NCBI GenBank assembly: GCA_013043165.1
Contig: JABDOQ010000100.1
Coordinates: 1 to 64,000, forward strand
Length of the DNA stretch: 64,000 bases
Direction: 5' to 3'
Source of the DNA: Woeseiaceae bacterium
GTDB taxonomy: Bacteria; Pseudomonadota; Gammaproteobacteria; Steroidobacterales; Woeseiaceae
Each line of letters begins with the position of its first letter. Position 1 is the first letter of the stretch. The position numbers were made by a program, and so were the translations under genes. The notes beneath the pieces are model-generated. The model made no database searches and was not told where the DNA came from. It worked only from the letters and a program-made list of their open reading frames with translations. Shown piece by piece: positions 21,001-30,320 of this stretch.

Positions 21001-21172
21001 GATCGGCGCGGTCGTTGGTGTGCAGCCTTTCGGCGGCAGAGGTTTGTCCGGTACCGGGCCGAAGGCGGGCGGGCCACACTACGTGCAGCGATTCGGCAGT
21101 GAATACACGGTCAGCAATAACATCTCGGCGGTCGGCGGTAACGCAAGCTTGCTGACACTCGGCTCAGATTGA
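18020..21172 (+). CDS. putA: Bifunctional proline dehydrogenase / L-glutamate gamma-semialdehyde dehydrogenase, without N-terminal RHH domain
   Basis: PRODH domain (GKSPRVDAADVFSAPGISVKLSALHPRYE; RLVKGAYWDSEIKWAQ) fused to ALDH (FVCISPWNFPLAIFTGQ; AETGGQNAMFVDSSALPEQVV; FNSAGQRCSALRLL). Confidence 0.97.
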   Translation: MSFVDQPAALQGSIPDINDLYLADEEKLVMELVQAADAGGPTREKIQSTAAQLVRAVRKNTARDGGIEAFLQQYDLSSDEGVLLMCIAEALLRIPDGDTADRLIADKITSAKWKDHLGESDSVFVNASTWGLMLTGRILSMDEVATSNPGQALGRLVSRAGEPLVRTAMRQAMKIMGHQFVMGRTIGAALKRATKDEKLPYRYSFDMLGESALTRSDAQRYHESYHQGIDSIGKSPRVDAADVFSAPGISVKLSALHPRYEYTHERRVLDELVPSVLELAKHARDVGIGLTIDSEEASRLEMWLAIFERVYRDNALAGWDGFGLAVQTYQRRGRDTMRFIEDLAGDVGRRIPVRLVKGAYWDSEIKWAQEQGISSYPVFTRKSHSDVSYLACARVALAAGDKIYGQFATHNAHTLASVLHFAGARRDYEFQRLHGMGEELYAEIVDPEKHDRPCRVYAPVGNHEDLLPYLVRRLLENGSNTSFVNKIIDESIAVEDIVADPLTVAGQHDYLPHDRIPRPMDLFQPERDNSHGFNLADRNVSRKLLSDLEAASAKPLTAKPIVGGREMTGAEAPSLNPAKTDEVVGICHLAAEEHVDAALELSVKGQFAWDCVGADERASILNRAADLFEAHHAELLALCIREGGKTIPDSISELREAVDFLRYYAAQARRHFGQPLVMPGPTGEHNTYGLRGRGVFVCISPWNFPLAIFTGQVAAALAAGNAILAKPAAPTPLIAYRAVQLMLEAGVPADVLHFIPGSGSLIGGRAVADPRVAGVVFTGSTGVARTINQTLAHRDGPIGTLIAETGGQNAMFVDSSALPEQVVHDSVYSAFNSAGQRCSALRLLCVQEEIEPRTLDLLKGYMDELVIGDPQYLSTDVGPAIDAPSRAVLEAHVERMEKEARIVHRCTLPAGHEVGTFFAPTLVEIDDISVLTEEVFGPILHVLKFRGSDLDKTVEAVNATGYGLTMGLHSRIDSRARGLVKASGAGNIYINRNMIGAVVGVQPFGGRGLSGTGPKAGGPHYVQRFGSEYTVSNNISAVGGNASLLTLGSD

Positions 21173-22539
21173 TGGCTGATCAACGGCCCCTGAGCATATT
21201 CGACATCTTCAAGATAGGCATCGGCCCGTCGAGTTCGCATACGGTCGGGCCAATGAAGGCGGCAAGGGCTTTTGTAACGAGCCTGAATCCCGTGGCTGCG
21301 AATGTCGTCCGAATCGAAGTCACACTGCATGGCTCTCTTGCATGGACTGGCAAAGGCCACGGGACTGATTCCGCCGTGCTACTCGGCTTGTCGGGGTTCA
21401 TGCCCGAGACGATCGATGCGGACGAGATCGACGACCTGCTGGCTGGAATTCGCGCCGACCGACATGTCGAGGCACCAGGCATTGGTCGCCTGCCGTTCGA
21501 TCCGGTAACAGACCTGCTTTTTGATTTTGAGACGGAGTTGCCGAGACACACCAATGGCATGCACTTCGTCGCAACTGCGGCCGACGGCCGGGTATTGCTC
21601 GACGAGAATTACTATTCACTTGGAGGCGGATTCATTGCACGTAGCGACGACCCGGAACCCCTGGCGCAGGAGGGTGAGCCACCTTTGCCGTTCTCAACGA
21701 GTGAGTCCTTGCTAACGACAGCGGCGGAACACGAGCTGAGCATTGCCGAGCTCGTGTTTCGAAATGAAACGCACTGGCGCAGCCGCGAAGAAGTGGACCA
21801 GCGCATCGCGGACATCTGGCAGGCCATGCGCGATTGCATTGAGCGAGGCTTGCGCACGGACGGTGTGTTGCCAGGCAAGATGTCGGTCCTGCGTCGCGCG
21901 CCAAAGCTTTATCGCAGCTTGTCAAAACGCGGTGAGCCGACAGCCTTTGATGCAATGGAATGGGTAAACGCATTTGCGATCGCCGTTAATGAAGAAAACG
22001 CATCGGGCGGCCGGGTGGTCACGTCGCCTACTAATGGCGCCGCCGGAATCATCCCGGCTGTATTAATGTTTTACGACCGCTTTGTTCCCGGCGCGAGCAA
22101 TGAAGGTATTCGAACGTTCATCCTGACGGCCGGTGCCATCGGTATTCTGTACAAGATCAACGCCTCGATTTCCGGCGCCGAGATGGGTTGCCAGGGTGAG
22201 GTCGGCGTCGCGTGCTCCATGGCCGCAGGCGGCCTTGCTGCCGCGCTCGGCGGTAGCAACGATCATATTGAAGAGGCGGCCGAGATCGGTATGGAACACA
22301 ACCTGGGCTTGACCTGCGATCCGATTGGCGGTCTCGTGCAAATACCGTGCATCGAGCGAAATGCTATGGGTGCCGTCAAAGCAATCAATGCGGCCAAGCT
22401 CGCTATGCATGGGGACGGCACGCACAAAGTGACGTTGGACCAGGTTATCAGAACCATGCGCCAGACGGGTCTGGACATGTCAGCACAGTACAAGGAAACA
22501 TCCAGGGGGGGGCTTGCGGTTAACGTCCCGGAATGTTGA
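21172..22539 (+). CDS. sdaA: L-serine ammonia-lyase
   Basis: [67 protein letters not shown]. Confidence 0.97.
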   Translation: MADQRPLSIFDIFKIGIGPSSSHTVGPMKAARAFVTSLNPVAANVVRIEVTLHGSLAWTGKGHGTDSAVLLGLSGFMPETIDADEIDDLLAGIRADRHVEAPGIGRLPFDPVTDLLFDFETELPRHTNGMHFVATAADGRVLLDENYYSLGGGFIARSDDPEPLAQEGEPPLPFSTSESLLTTAAEHELSIAELVFRNETHWRSREEVDQRIADIWQAMRDCIERGLRTDGVLPGKMSVLRRAPKLYRSLSKRGEPTAFDAMEWVNAFAIAVNEENASGGRVVTSPTNGAAGIIPAVLMFYDRFVPGASNEGIRTFILTAGAIGILYKINASISGAEMGCQGEVGVACSMAAGGLAAALGGSNDHIEEAAEIGMEHNLGLTCDPIGGLVQIPCIERNAMGAVKAINAAKLAMHGDGTHKVTLDQVIRTMRQTGLDMSAQYKETSRGGLAVNVPEC

Positions 22540-22552
22540 GCCGACGGGCTCA
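22537..22552. terminator. Hairpin containing both convergent stop codons (sdaA/sixA)
   Basis: TGAGCC-GACG-GGCTCA; sdaA TGA at 22537-22539, sixA stop (TGA on minus) at 22550-22552; on the + side followed by GATTCCTTTTTT. Confidence 0.6.
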
Positions 22553-23053
22553 GATTCCTTTTTTCGGATAGTCGTAAACAAGCAGCTCCGTCTTGGGTTG
22601 CTCGTAAAGGTTCCAGTCGTCCAGATTGATTTGCACGCAAACAACACCCGCCGTTGGCAGGTTGTTCGTTAGTCCGGGCGATAGAAAATTTGCAAAGTCG
22701 GTCATCCCCGGGTTGTGGCCAACAATCATCAGTTCGTTGAACCTGTTGTCCTGCGCAACGATTACTCCCAAAATCTCACTGAGAGATGCGTGGTACAGGC
22801 TGTCTTCGCGCTGCAGGAATTCAATAGGGTAGGAGATTTCCGCCGCGATCAGCTTCGCCGTAGACCAGGCGCGCTTGGCCGGGCTCGAGATAATCAGTGA
22901 GGGACGGATGCCGTGCCGGAGCATGCGCTTGCCCATTTCGGGGGCGTCACGCTTGCCACGTTTGTTGAGCGGACGATCCCGATCGCTGAGATGCGTATCG
23001 CTCCAGCTGGATTTGGCGTGGCGCACCAGGGTCAGTGTCTTGATCGCCGCCAT
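22550..23053 (-). CDS. sixA: Phosphohistidine phosphatase SixA-like
   Basis: LTLVRHAKSSWSDTHLSDRDRPLNKRGKRDAPEMG; VGHNPGMTDFANFL. Confidence 0.9.
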   Translation of the reverse strand: MAAIKTLTLVRHAKSSWSDTHLSDRDRPLNKRGKRDAPEMGKRMLRHGIRPSLIISSPAKRAWSTAKLIAAEISYPIEFLQREDSLYHASLSEILGVIVAQDNRFNELMIVGHNPGMTDFANFLSPGLTNNLPTAGVVCVQINLDDWNLYEQPKTELLVYDYPKKGI

Positions 23054-23061
23054 GCCGCCGC

Positions 23062-23613
23062 CTACATCAGCCCGGTTTGCAGGCGTGCTTCTTCGCTCAT
23101 CATGCCAACGTTCCAGGGTGGATCAAATACCAGCTCGACATTGACCTCCGAAATTGTCGGAATGATGGCGATCTTTTCGCGGGCGTCCTCCACCAGTACA
23201 TCGCCCATGCCGCAGCCCGGCGCGGTCAGCGTCATTTCCACGGCAACCGAGCGTTGGCCATTACCAAGTGCCCTGACGTCGCATCGATAGACAAGTCCGA
23301 GATTGACGATGTCGACCGGAATTTCCGGGTCATAGCAGGTTTTCAGCTGTTCCCAGATTACGGCTTCGATATCGGCGTCAGTTGCGTTTTCCGGGACCTG
23401 TGGCGGCGGCACCGGTTCTTTACCCAGCGCATCGGCGTCCGCGCCAGAAATGCGGAACAGGTTGCCCTCGACGTACACGGTAAAGCTGCCGCCCAGCGCT
23501 TGCGTGATGAAGCCGTCGGTTCCCGTCCGCAGAGTCACCTGCTCGCCGGCCGGAATAATGATGGCGGACACGTCTTGCGACAGCGTGAACGGTTCATTGG
23601 TATGACCAAACAT
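23062..23613 (-). CDS. sufT: Fe-S assembly-associated protein SufT
   Basis: DUF59/MIP18-like C-term VIWEQLKTCYDPEIPVDIVNLGLVY...MTLTAPGCGMGDVLVEDA with SufT-type N-term; ATG at 23613. Confidence 0.9.
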   Translation of the reverse strand: MFGHTNEPFTLSQDVSAIIIPAGEQVTLRTGTDGFITQALGGSFTVYVEGNLFRISGADADALGKEPVPPPQVPENATDADIEAVIWEQLKTCYDPEIPVDIVNLGLVYRCDVRALGNGQRSVAVEMTLTAPGCGMGDVLVEDAREKIAIIPTISEVNVELVFDPPWNVGMMSEEARLQTGLM

Positions 23614-23621
23614 CGTACTTC

Positions 23622-24116
23622 TTACTCCGTAGTAGCCGGCTGAGCGTCCTGGCGTAAAGCAGAGCGCAGGGCGTGCCAGGCGAGCGTTGCGCATTTCACT
23701 CGTGACGGGAATTCCCGCACGCCATCGAGCGCCCTGATTTTTTCGAGCGGTCTGTCGAGTTCTACGTCGATGTTGCCTGGCTGGCCTTTGCCGCCGTCAG
23801 TCAGCCGTTCGGTCACCGCGCTGAAAATGGTCTCTGCCCTGTCTGCGGACAGCCCGATGATCGCGTCGGTGAGCAATGAGGCCGACGCCACCGAAATCGC
23901 GCAGCCGGAGCCGTCGAAACTGATGGCTTCAATGCGCGCGTTGTCATCGATACAGAGGTAGACGCAAATCTTGTCGCCGCAGAGCGGGTTGATGCCGCGA
24001 GCCTTATGGGTGGCATTCGCGAGGCGACCGAAATGCCGCGGACTGCGCGCATGATCGAGGATCAGCTCACGATACAGGTCAAGGACATCGTCCGTCACGG
24101 CGGCATGCACGTTCAT
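23622..24116 (-). CDS. sufU: Fe-S cluster scaffold, SufU/NifU-like
   Basis: YRELILDHARSPRHFG; NPLCGDKICVYL; FDGSGCAISVASASLLTDA. Confidence 0.93.
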   Translation of the reverse strand: MNVHAAVTDDVLDLYRELILDHARSPRHFGRLANATHKARGINPLCGDKICVYLCIDDNARIEAISFDGSGCAISVASASLLTDAIIGLSADRAETIFSAVTERLTDGGKGQPGNIDVELDRPLEKIRALDGVREFPSRVKCATLAWHALRSALRQDAQPATTE

Positions 24117-25354
24117 TTGAAGACCTGTCTCGCTTTCTCGAGCGCCGCAACCAGGCGATCGACATCGTCGGTATTGTTGTAGAAAGCCAGGGACGCGCGT
24201 GCCGTGCCCGAAATGCCAAAACGCGTCATCACCGGCATAGCGCAGTGGTGCCCCGTGCGAATGGCAACTCCCTGATGATCGAGAATGGTGCCAAGGTCGT
24301 GTGAATGAATGTCGCCGAGAAGAAAAGATTGCACGCTGGCTTTGTTGACGGCAGTGCCAATCAGGTGAATGTCGTCGACTTGCCCGAGCTTCAGCAGCAT
24401 GTACTGGTGCAAGTCAGCCTCATAGGCGGCGATGCGCTGCATGCCAACGGATTGCAGATAGTCGATCGCGGCGCCCAGGCCAACTACGCCGGAGATGTTG
24501 GGCGTTCCGGCCTCGAACTTGTAGGGCAGTTCATTGTAAATTGTGGATTCGAAACTGACCTCGAGAATCATGTCACCGCCACCCTGGTATGGCGGCATCG
24601 AATCCAGCAAAGTCTCGCGACCATAGAGAACGCCAGTCCCTGTCGGGCCGAACATCTTGTGACCTGAGAAAGCGTAAAAATCGCAGTCGAGGTCCTGCAC
24701 ATCGACTGGCATGTGCGGCACCCCCTGAGCCCCATCAACCAGGACCGGTATGCCGCATTGTTTGGCATGTGCAATGATGTCCTTAACCGGGTTCACGGTG
24801 CCGAGCGCATTGGACACGTGGCCGACGGCGAGCAGGAAAACATCCTTCGTCATCATTGAGCGCAATGTCTCCAGCTCAAGTTGACCGTGGTCATCGATAG
24901 GGGCCACGACCAGTTCGGCGCCGGTCTGTTCGCAAACCAGCTGCCACGGCACAATATTGGCGTGATGCTCTAGATGGGTGATCAGTATCTTGTCGCCCGA
25001 CGCAATCCGGGGACGGCAGAAACTTTGTGCCACCAGGTTGATTGACTCGGTGGTTCCACTGGTCAGGACAATTTCCGATCGATTCGCCGCATTGATGAAT
25101 TCGCGAATCTTGTCCCGAGCACCCTCATAGGCATCAGTCGCCCGGTGACTCAGCGTGTGCACGCCACGATGAACGTTGGCATGGTCCTCACGTTGGTAGC
25201 GTGCGACCGCGTCTATGACCGATGCGGGCTGCTGTGCGGACGCGGCGCTATCGAGGTAGACCAGCGGCTGGCCGTTGACCGACTGATTAAGGATCGGAAA
25301 GTCCTTGCGCCAGTCGACGGCTGCCACAGCCGGTTGTCGCTGTGCATGGCTCAC
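24113..25354 (-). CDS. sufS: Cysteine desulfurase SufS
   Basis: VYLDSAASAQQPASVIDA; ILITHLEHHANIVPWQ; YAFSGHKMFGPTGTGVLYG. GTG start at 25354, GTGA overlap with sufD stop. Confidence 0.95.
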   Translation of the reverse strand: MSHAQRQPAVAAVDWRKDFPILNQSVNGQPLVYLDSAASAQQPASVIDAVARYQREDHANVHRGVHTLSHRATDAYEGARDKIREFINAANRSEIVLTSGTTESINLVAQSFCRPRIASGDKILITHLEHHANIVPWQLVCEQTGAELVVAPIDDHGQLELETLRSMMTKDVFLLAVGHVSNALGTVNPVKDIIAHAKQCGIPVLVDGAQGVPHMPVDVQDLDCDFYAFSGHKMFGPTGTGVLYGRETLLDSMPPYQGGGDMILEVSFESTIYNELPYKFEAGTPNISGVVGLGAAIDYLQSVGMQRIAAYEADLHQYMLLKLGQVDDIHLIGTAVNKASVQSFLLGDIHSHDLGTILDHQGVAIRTGHHCAMPVMTRFGISGTARASLAFYNNTDDVDRLVAALEKARQVFK

Positions 25355-26643
25355 GACAACAAATCCGCCGCTGCATCCGCCTCGATAAGTTCCGCAAGGC
25401 GAGCTTCGACGATTGCAGTAATCGCGTCTTTTACTCCGGCGACCGGCGCGCGCAGGACGATGTCGGCTGCAAACGCGTGCGTCAGAATCTGGGTGGCGTG
25501 ACGTTTGTCCAGCCCCCGCGCGCGCAGGTAGAAGAGGGCGGTTTCGTCCAGTTGACCGACGGTCGTACCGTGGCTGCATTTGACCTCGTCCGCGTAGATC
25601 TCCAGCTCCGGCTTCGTATCGATTTCCGCTTTGTCGGACAGCAACAGATTGTGATTGGCCTGGCTGGCATCGGTTCCGTCTGCCCCTTTGTGCACGATCG
25701 CTTTACCGTTCCAGACACAGCGGCAATTGCCTTTGAGTATGCCGCGATATTCCTGTGACGAGGTTGCCGGACCCACGCGGTGATCTACACGTGTGTGATT
25801 GTCGATGTGCTGGCCATCACCGGCGAGGTACAGGCCGTCGAAAGTGATGTCGGCGCCGGGCTCGCTGATGTCGATGTCGACGTCATTACGAATCAGGCCG
25901 CCGCCGAGATCGTAGCTCGCCATACGAAGCCGGGCTTCTCGTCCGGCCGTAATCGAAGTGCGCCCGGTCTGAACGTGTCGAACCGATCGATTTTGAATGC
26001 GAACGTGTCTTACGTCGGCACGGTCGCCCACAGCGATAGACAAGACCGTGTTGGCATAGTGGTCTGCGTCGCCTTCCGAAGCATGGTACTCGATGAAATC
26101 GGCCGAGACCCCGGATCCGACTTCAATCTCGACGCAAGATTGCGCGACGGCGACGCTGTCGCCAGCACGATCAACGATTAGAATTCCGATGGGTTTCTCG
26201 ATCGATTCCGTGACCCGCACGCGCAAGCCGTCTTGCAGTAGTGCCGCGTTGAGGTCGGCAAGCGGTCGCGACATTACGAACTCGGAAGGTGCATCGCTGA
26301 AGCGCGAAACCTCAACACCTTTTTGTTTTAAGGCGCCGACGGACTGCTCGTCGATTGTTCCGTTCGAAATTACGAGCCAGGCTGCATCGATCGAGCTCGT
26401 TATGGCCGCGATGGTTTCGCTTGGCGGCTTGGGCAGCTGTTGCTGGCCTCCCGCTGTCAGCCAGCGATTACTGATATCAACAACTGGCGACAGGTCCGTG
26501 TACTTCCAGTCCTCGTCGCGCAGCGTAGGCAAGCCATGTTCATCGAGATGCGCCACGGCGGCTTCCCGGGACGGCGTCAGCCCGTTTTTGGGCAGAGTCC
26601 TGACAACCTCCCTGAGAGTGTCGATGGAAAGAGACGATTGTTT
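25351..26643 (-). CDS. sufD: Fe-S cluster assembly protein SufD
   Basis: YRGILKGNCRCVWNGKAIVHKGADGTDASQANHNLLLSDKAEIDTKPELEIYADEVKCSHG. Confidence 0.95.
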   Translation of the reverse strand, partial: KQSSLSIDTLREVVRTLPKNGLTPSREAAVAHLDEHGLPTLRDEDWKYTDLSPVVDISNRWLTAGGQQQLPKPPSETIAAITSSIDAAWLVISNGTIDEQSVGALKQKGVEVSRFSDAPSEFVMSRPLADLNAALLQDGLRVRVTESIEKPIGILIVDRAGDSVAVAQSCVEIEVGSGVSADFIEYHASEGDADHYANTVLSIAVGDRADVRHVRIQNRSVRHVQTGRTSITAGREARLRMASYDLGGGLIRNDVDIDISEPGADITFDGLYLAGDGQHIDNHTRVDHRVGPATSSQEYRGILKGNCRCVWNGKAIVHKGADGTDASQANHNLLLSDKAEIDTKPELEIYADEVKCSHGTTVGQLDETALFYLRARGLDKRHATQILTHAFAADIVLRAPVAGVKDAITAIVEARLAELIEADAAADLLS

Positions 26644-27395
26644 CATGCGTTCGCGGCCTCGCGTACCCATTCATAACCTCTTTCCTCGAGCTCGAGTGCA
26701 AGGGACTTGTCCCCTGAGCGGACAATCCGGCCCTGCGACAGCACGTGCACGTAATCGGGCTGAACGTAGTCAAGCAGACGCTGGTAGTGCGTTACGAGAA
26801 TAATGGCGCGTTCCGGGCTTCGCAGAGCGTTGACGCCGGCGGCGACTGCTTTGAGCGCATCAATGTCCAGTCCCGAATCGGTCTCGTCCAGAATGGCGAG
26901 GCTGGGTTCGAGCATCGCCATTTGCAGGATCTCGTTGCGCTTTTTCTCGCCGCCCGAGAATCCTTCGTTTACACCGCGGTTCAAAAACTTGGGGTCCATG
27001 CCGAGCACTGCCATTTTTTCCCGGGCGAGCTTCAGGAACTCGAAAGCGTCAACTTCGCCGAGGCCCTGATGTTTGCGCTTTGCGTTGACGGCTGCCTTCA
27101 ACAAGTAGGCGTTGTTAACGCCCGGGATTTCGACGGGATACTGGAATCCAAGGAATATTCCTTCGCGGGCGCGTTCTTCGGGTTCGAGTTCAAGCAGGTC
27201 GTGGCCTTCGTATGTCACCGTGCCACCCGTGACCTCGTAATCCTCGTGTCCCGCGATGACCTGCGCCAGCGTGCTCTTGCCCGAGCCGTTCGGTCCCATG
27301 ATGGCATGCACTTCGCCGGCTTTGACTGACAGTGACAGCCCGCGCAGTATTTCTGAATCGCCGATACGGCTTTTTAGATCTGTGATTTCAAGCAT
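26643..27395 (-). CDS. sufC: Fe-S cluster assembly ATPase SufC
   Basis: MLEITDLKSRIGDSEILRGLSLSVKAGEVHAIMGPNGSGKSTLAQVIAG; GGEKKRNEILQMA. Confidence 0.97.
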   Translation of the reverse strand: MLEITDLKSRIGDSEILRGLSLSVKAGEVHAIMGPNGSGKSTLAQVIAGHEDYEVTGGTVTYEGHDLLELEPEERAREGIFLGFQYPVEIPGVNNAYLLKAAVNAKRKHQGLGEVDAFEFLKLAREKMAVLGMDPKFLNRGVNEGFSGGEKKRNEILQMAMLEPSLAILDETDSGLDIDALKAVAAGVNALRSPERAIILVTHYQRLLDYVQPDYVHVLSQGRIVRSGDKSLALELEERGYEWVREAANA

Positions 27396-27417
27396 TTCGA
27401 ATTCCTGATATTGCTGT

Positions 27418-28866
27418 TTAACCGACCGCGCCTTCCAGGCTGACGTTGAGCAGCGCCTGCGCCTCAACCGCGAATTCCATTGGCAATTCCTTGAAAACTT
27501 CCTTGCAGAATCCGTTAACGATCATGTTCACTGCGTCCTCTTCCGAGAGACCGCGCTGCCTGCAATAAAACAGCTGATCGGCCGAAATTTTCGAAGTCGT
27601 TGCTTCGTGTTCAACCCTGGCGGACGGGTTCTTGATTTCCATGTAAGGAAATGTGTGCGCGCCGCACTGTTTGCCGATGAGCAGCGAGTCGCACTGCGTG
27701 TGGTTTCGCGCGCCGTGCGCCTGCGGCATGACGCGCACCAGTCCGCGATACGCGTTTTCTGCACGGCCGGCGGAAATTCCTTTCGAGACAATCGTGCTGC
27801 TCGTATTGCGTCCGATGTGAATCATCTTCGTACCGGTATCCGCCTGCTGCATGTTGTTGGCGACAGCGACCGAGTAAAACTCGCCGACAGAATTGTCGCC
27901 GCGCAGCAGGCAGCTCGGATACTTCCAGGTAATAGCCGATCCGGTCTCTACCTGTGTCCATGAAATCTTCGAATTGGCACCCCGACAGTCACCGCGTTTG
28001 GTCACAAAGTTGTAAATGCCGCCAACGCCGTTCTCGTCGCCGGGATACCAGTTTTGCACCGTCGAGTACTTGATTTCGGCGTCTTTTAACGCGATGAGTT
28101 CCACGACAGCTGCGTGCAGCTGGTTTTCATCGCGCATAGGCGCGGTGCAACCTTCCAGGTAACTGACGTGGCTGCCTTCATCCGCGATGATCAGCGTACG
28201 CTCGAACTGGCCCGTATTGGCGGCATTGATGCGGAAATAGGTCGACAGCTCCATGGGGCAGCGCACACCCTTCGGGATGTACACGAACGAGCCATCGCTG
28301 AATACCGCGGCGTTGAGAGCTGCAAAGAAATTGTCACGTCGCGGGACGACGGTACCAAGGTATTTTTGCACGAGGTCAGGATATTCCTGGACTGCTTCTG
28401 AGAAGGAACAGAAAATGACGCCGGCCTCGGACAGTTTTTCCTTGAACGTCGTCGCGACCGAGACGCTGTCAAACACGGCATCCACAGCCACGCCGGCCAG
28501 GCGTGCCCGTTCGTGCAGCGGGATTCCCAGTTTGTCGTAGGTTTCCAGGAGCTTCGGATCAACTTCATCGAGGCTTTTCGGTCGATCTTCATCCGACTTG
28601 GGCGCAGAAAAATAGGATATCTCGTTGTAGTCGATTTTCGGGTAGTGGACATGGGCCCATTTGGGCTCTTTCATCTCGAGCCACTGCCGATACGCCTGCA
28701 GCCGCCACTCGAGCATGAACGGCGGCTCGTGCTTGCGTGCCGAGATCGCACGCACGACATCCTCGTTCAGACCGGGCGGAAGGCTGTCGGTTTCGATGTC
28801 GGTAATGAAGCCGTGTTCGTAGCGTCGATTTACCAGGCTTTCGAGGTTTTCAGATTCAGTTGCCAT
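27418..28866 (-). CDS. sufB: Fe-S cluster assembly protein SufB
   Basis: [66 protein letters not shown]. Confidence 0.97.
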   Translation of the reverse strand: MATESENLESLVNRRYEHGFITDIETDSLPPGLNEDVVRAISARKHEPPFMLEWRLQAYRQWLEMKEPKWAHVHYPKIDYNEISYFSAPKSDEDRPKSLDEVDPKLLETYDKLGIPLHERARLAGVAVDAVFDSVSVATTFKEKLSEAGVIFCSFSEAVQEYPDLVQKYLGTVVPRRDNFFAALNAAVFSDGSFVYIPKGVRCPMELSTYFRINAANTGQFERTLIIADEGSHVSYLEGCTAPMRDENQLHAAVVELIALKDAEIKYSTVQNWYPGDENGVGGIYNFVTKRGDCRGANSKISWTQVETGSAITWKYPSCLLRGDNSVGEFYSVAVANNMQQADTGTKMIHIGRNTSSTIVSKGISAGRAENAYRGLVRVMPQAHGARNHTQCDSLLIGKQCGAHTFPYMEIKNPSARVEHEATTSKISADQLFYCRQRGLSEEDAVNMIVNGFCKEVFKELPMEFAVEAQALLNVSLEGAVG

Positions 28867-28870
28867 AAAT

Positions 28871-29332
28871 TCAGGACTTGCTTTCAATGTTGATCGGCGT
28901 GCCGGCGAAACGGAACTGCGGCACCGGGCTGTGTGACTTCAGCAGATCGCTCAAGCTGATATCGTCCAACGCGCGGCGTATCGCCACGTTGATGCGCTGC
29001 CAAGAACCACCCACGCTGCAAACGCCCTCATGCTCACAGAGGCTGTCAATCGAGCTGCACTCCGTGATTGACACGGGTCCTTCCAGCGCATCGATGACGT
29101 CGGCTGCACTGATCGCTGCCGGGCTTCGCGACAACTCGTAGCCGCCGTTTGCGCCGCGCGTCGATGTGACCAGCCCGGATTTCGCCAGCGACTTGAGCAA
29201 CTTGCTGACGGTCGGCAGCGCTATGCCGGTCGCTGCCGCAACGTCCGCGGCGCTGCATACGCTGGCCGGGTTTGCGGCCAGATGGGCCAGTAAAACTGTC
29301 CCGTAATCGGTGAGTTTGCTTATTCTGAGCAC
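28871..29332 (-). CDS. Rrf2-family regulator of the suf operon
   Basis: [55 protein letters not shown]; downstream Cys residues consistent with a cluster-binding Rrf2 protein. Confidence 0.9.
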   Translation of the reverse strand: MLRISKLTDYGTVLLAHLAANPASVCSAADVAAATGIALPTVSKLLKSLAKSGLVTSTRGANGGYELSRSPAAISAADVIDALEGPVSITECSSIDSLCEHEGVCSVGGSWQRINVAIRRALDDISLSDLLKSHSPVPQFRFAGTPINIESKS

Positions 29333-29358
29333 GGTCCGCTCCGACTCCCGCCAAATAA

Positions 29359-29375
29359 AGGACTATTTTAGTCCT
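29359..29375. promoter_or_regulatory. Rrf2/IscR-like operator upstream of the suf operon
   Basis: AGGACTATTTTAGTCCT inverted repeat; minus strand core GACTAAAATAGTC fits the GACTRWWWYAGTC core of IscR type-1 sites. Confidence 0.65.
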
Positions 29376-29495
29376 ATTTAAGGCCCGAGACCAGTGCCAT
29401 TGCGGATTTCTTGCGCCTCTCGAGGGGTGATTTTGCTATGCTACGCCGTCGCGGAGGGTACGTATGTGCGCCAAGGGCCCCAAAAGAAACAAACA

Positions 29496-30320
29496 ATGAA
29501 GCAGCTGGACGACTCATCCCACAACCTCATAGAGATACGCAATCTCAAGTTCTCTCGGGGTCACCGCGTTATATTCAAGGGGCTCGATCTCGACATCAAG
29601 CGAGGCGAAGTCACGGCATTCATGGGTCCCAGCGGCACCGGCAAAACGACCCTGTTGCGGCTCATCACGCGCCAGCTGATCCCCGAGGAAGGCACTATTC
29701 ACATCGGCGGCATCGATATTGCGACCCTGAACATGGCGGAGCTCTATCGGCTGCGGCAGCGTTTCGGGATGCTGTTTCAGAACGGTGCATTGCTCACCGA
29801 CCTGAACGTATTCGAAAACGTCGCTTTTCCGCTGCGCGAACACACCAAACTTACAAATCGGCTGATTCGGCATGTGGTACTGACCAAGCTGCACGCGGTT
29901 GGCTTGCGCGGGGCAGCCGATATGCTGCCGTCGGAGTTATCCGGTGGCATGGCCCGCAGAGTGGCGCTCGCGCGCGCCATGGTCATGGATCCCGATATCC
30001 TGATTTATGACGAGCCCTTTGTGGGTCTCGACCCGATTTCGATGGGTGTCATAGTGCGGCTGGTACGCCGTATGAACGACACGCTCGGCATTACGAGTAT
30101 TATCGTGAGTCATGACGTCGCCGAGGTGTCGACCGTCGCAGACTGCAGTTTCCTGATCTCCGGCGGCAAGGTGGCGGCTTCCGGTAGCCCCGACGAACTA
30201 CGGACCGCGAAGTCCGAACTTGTTCGTCAATTCATGCATGGCATGGCGGATGGTCCGGTGGCTTTCCATTACCAGGCCCCGGATTACGAAGAACAGTTGC
30301 TCGGACGGGATGCAGAGTGA
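29496..30320 (+). CDS. mlaF: Phospholipid ABC transporter ATP-binding protein MlaF
   Basis: MGPSGTGKTTLLRLITRQL; PSELSGGMARRVALARAMVMDPDILIYDEPFVGLDPIS; followed by mlaEDCB. Confidence 0.95.
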   Translation: MKQLDDSSHNLIEIRNLKFSRGHRVIFKGLDLDIKRGEVTAFMGPSGTGKTTLLRLITRQLIPEEGTIHIGGIDIATLNMAELYRLRQRFGMLFQNGALLTDLNVFENVAFPLREHTKLTNRLIRHVVLTKLHAVGLRGAADMLPSELSGGMARRVALARAMVMDPDILIYDEPFVGLDPISMGVIVRLVRRMNDTLGITSIIVSHDVAEVSTVADCSFLISGGKVAASGSPDELRTAKSELVRQFMHGMADGPVAFHYQAPDYEEQLLGRDAE

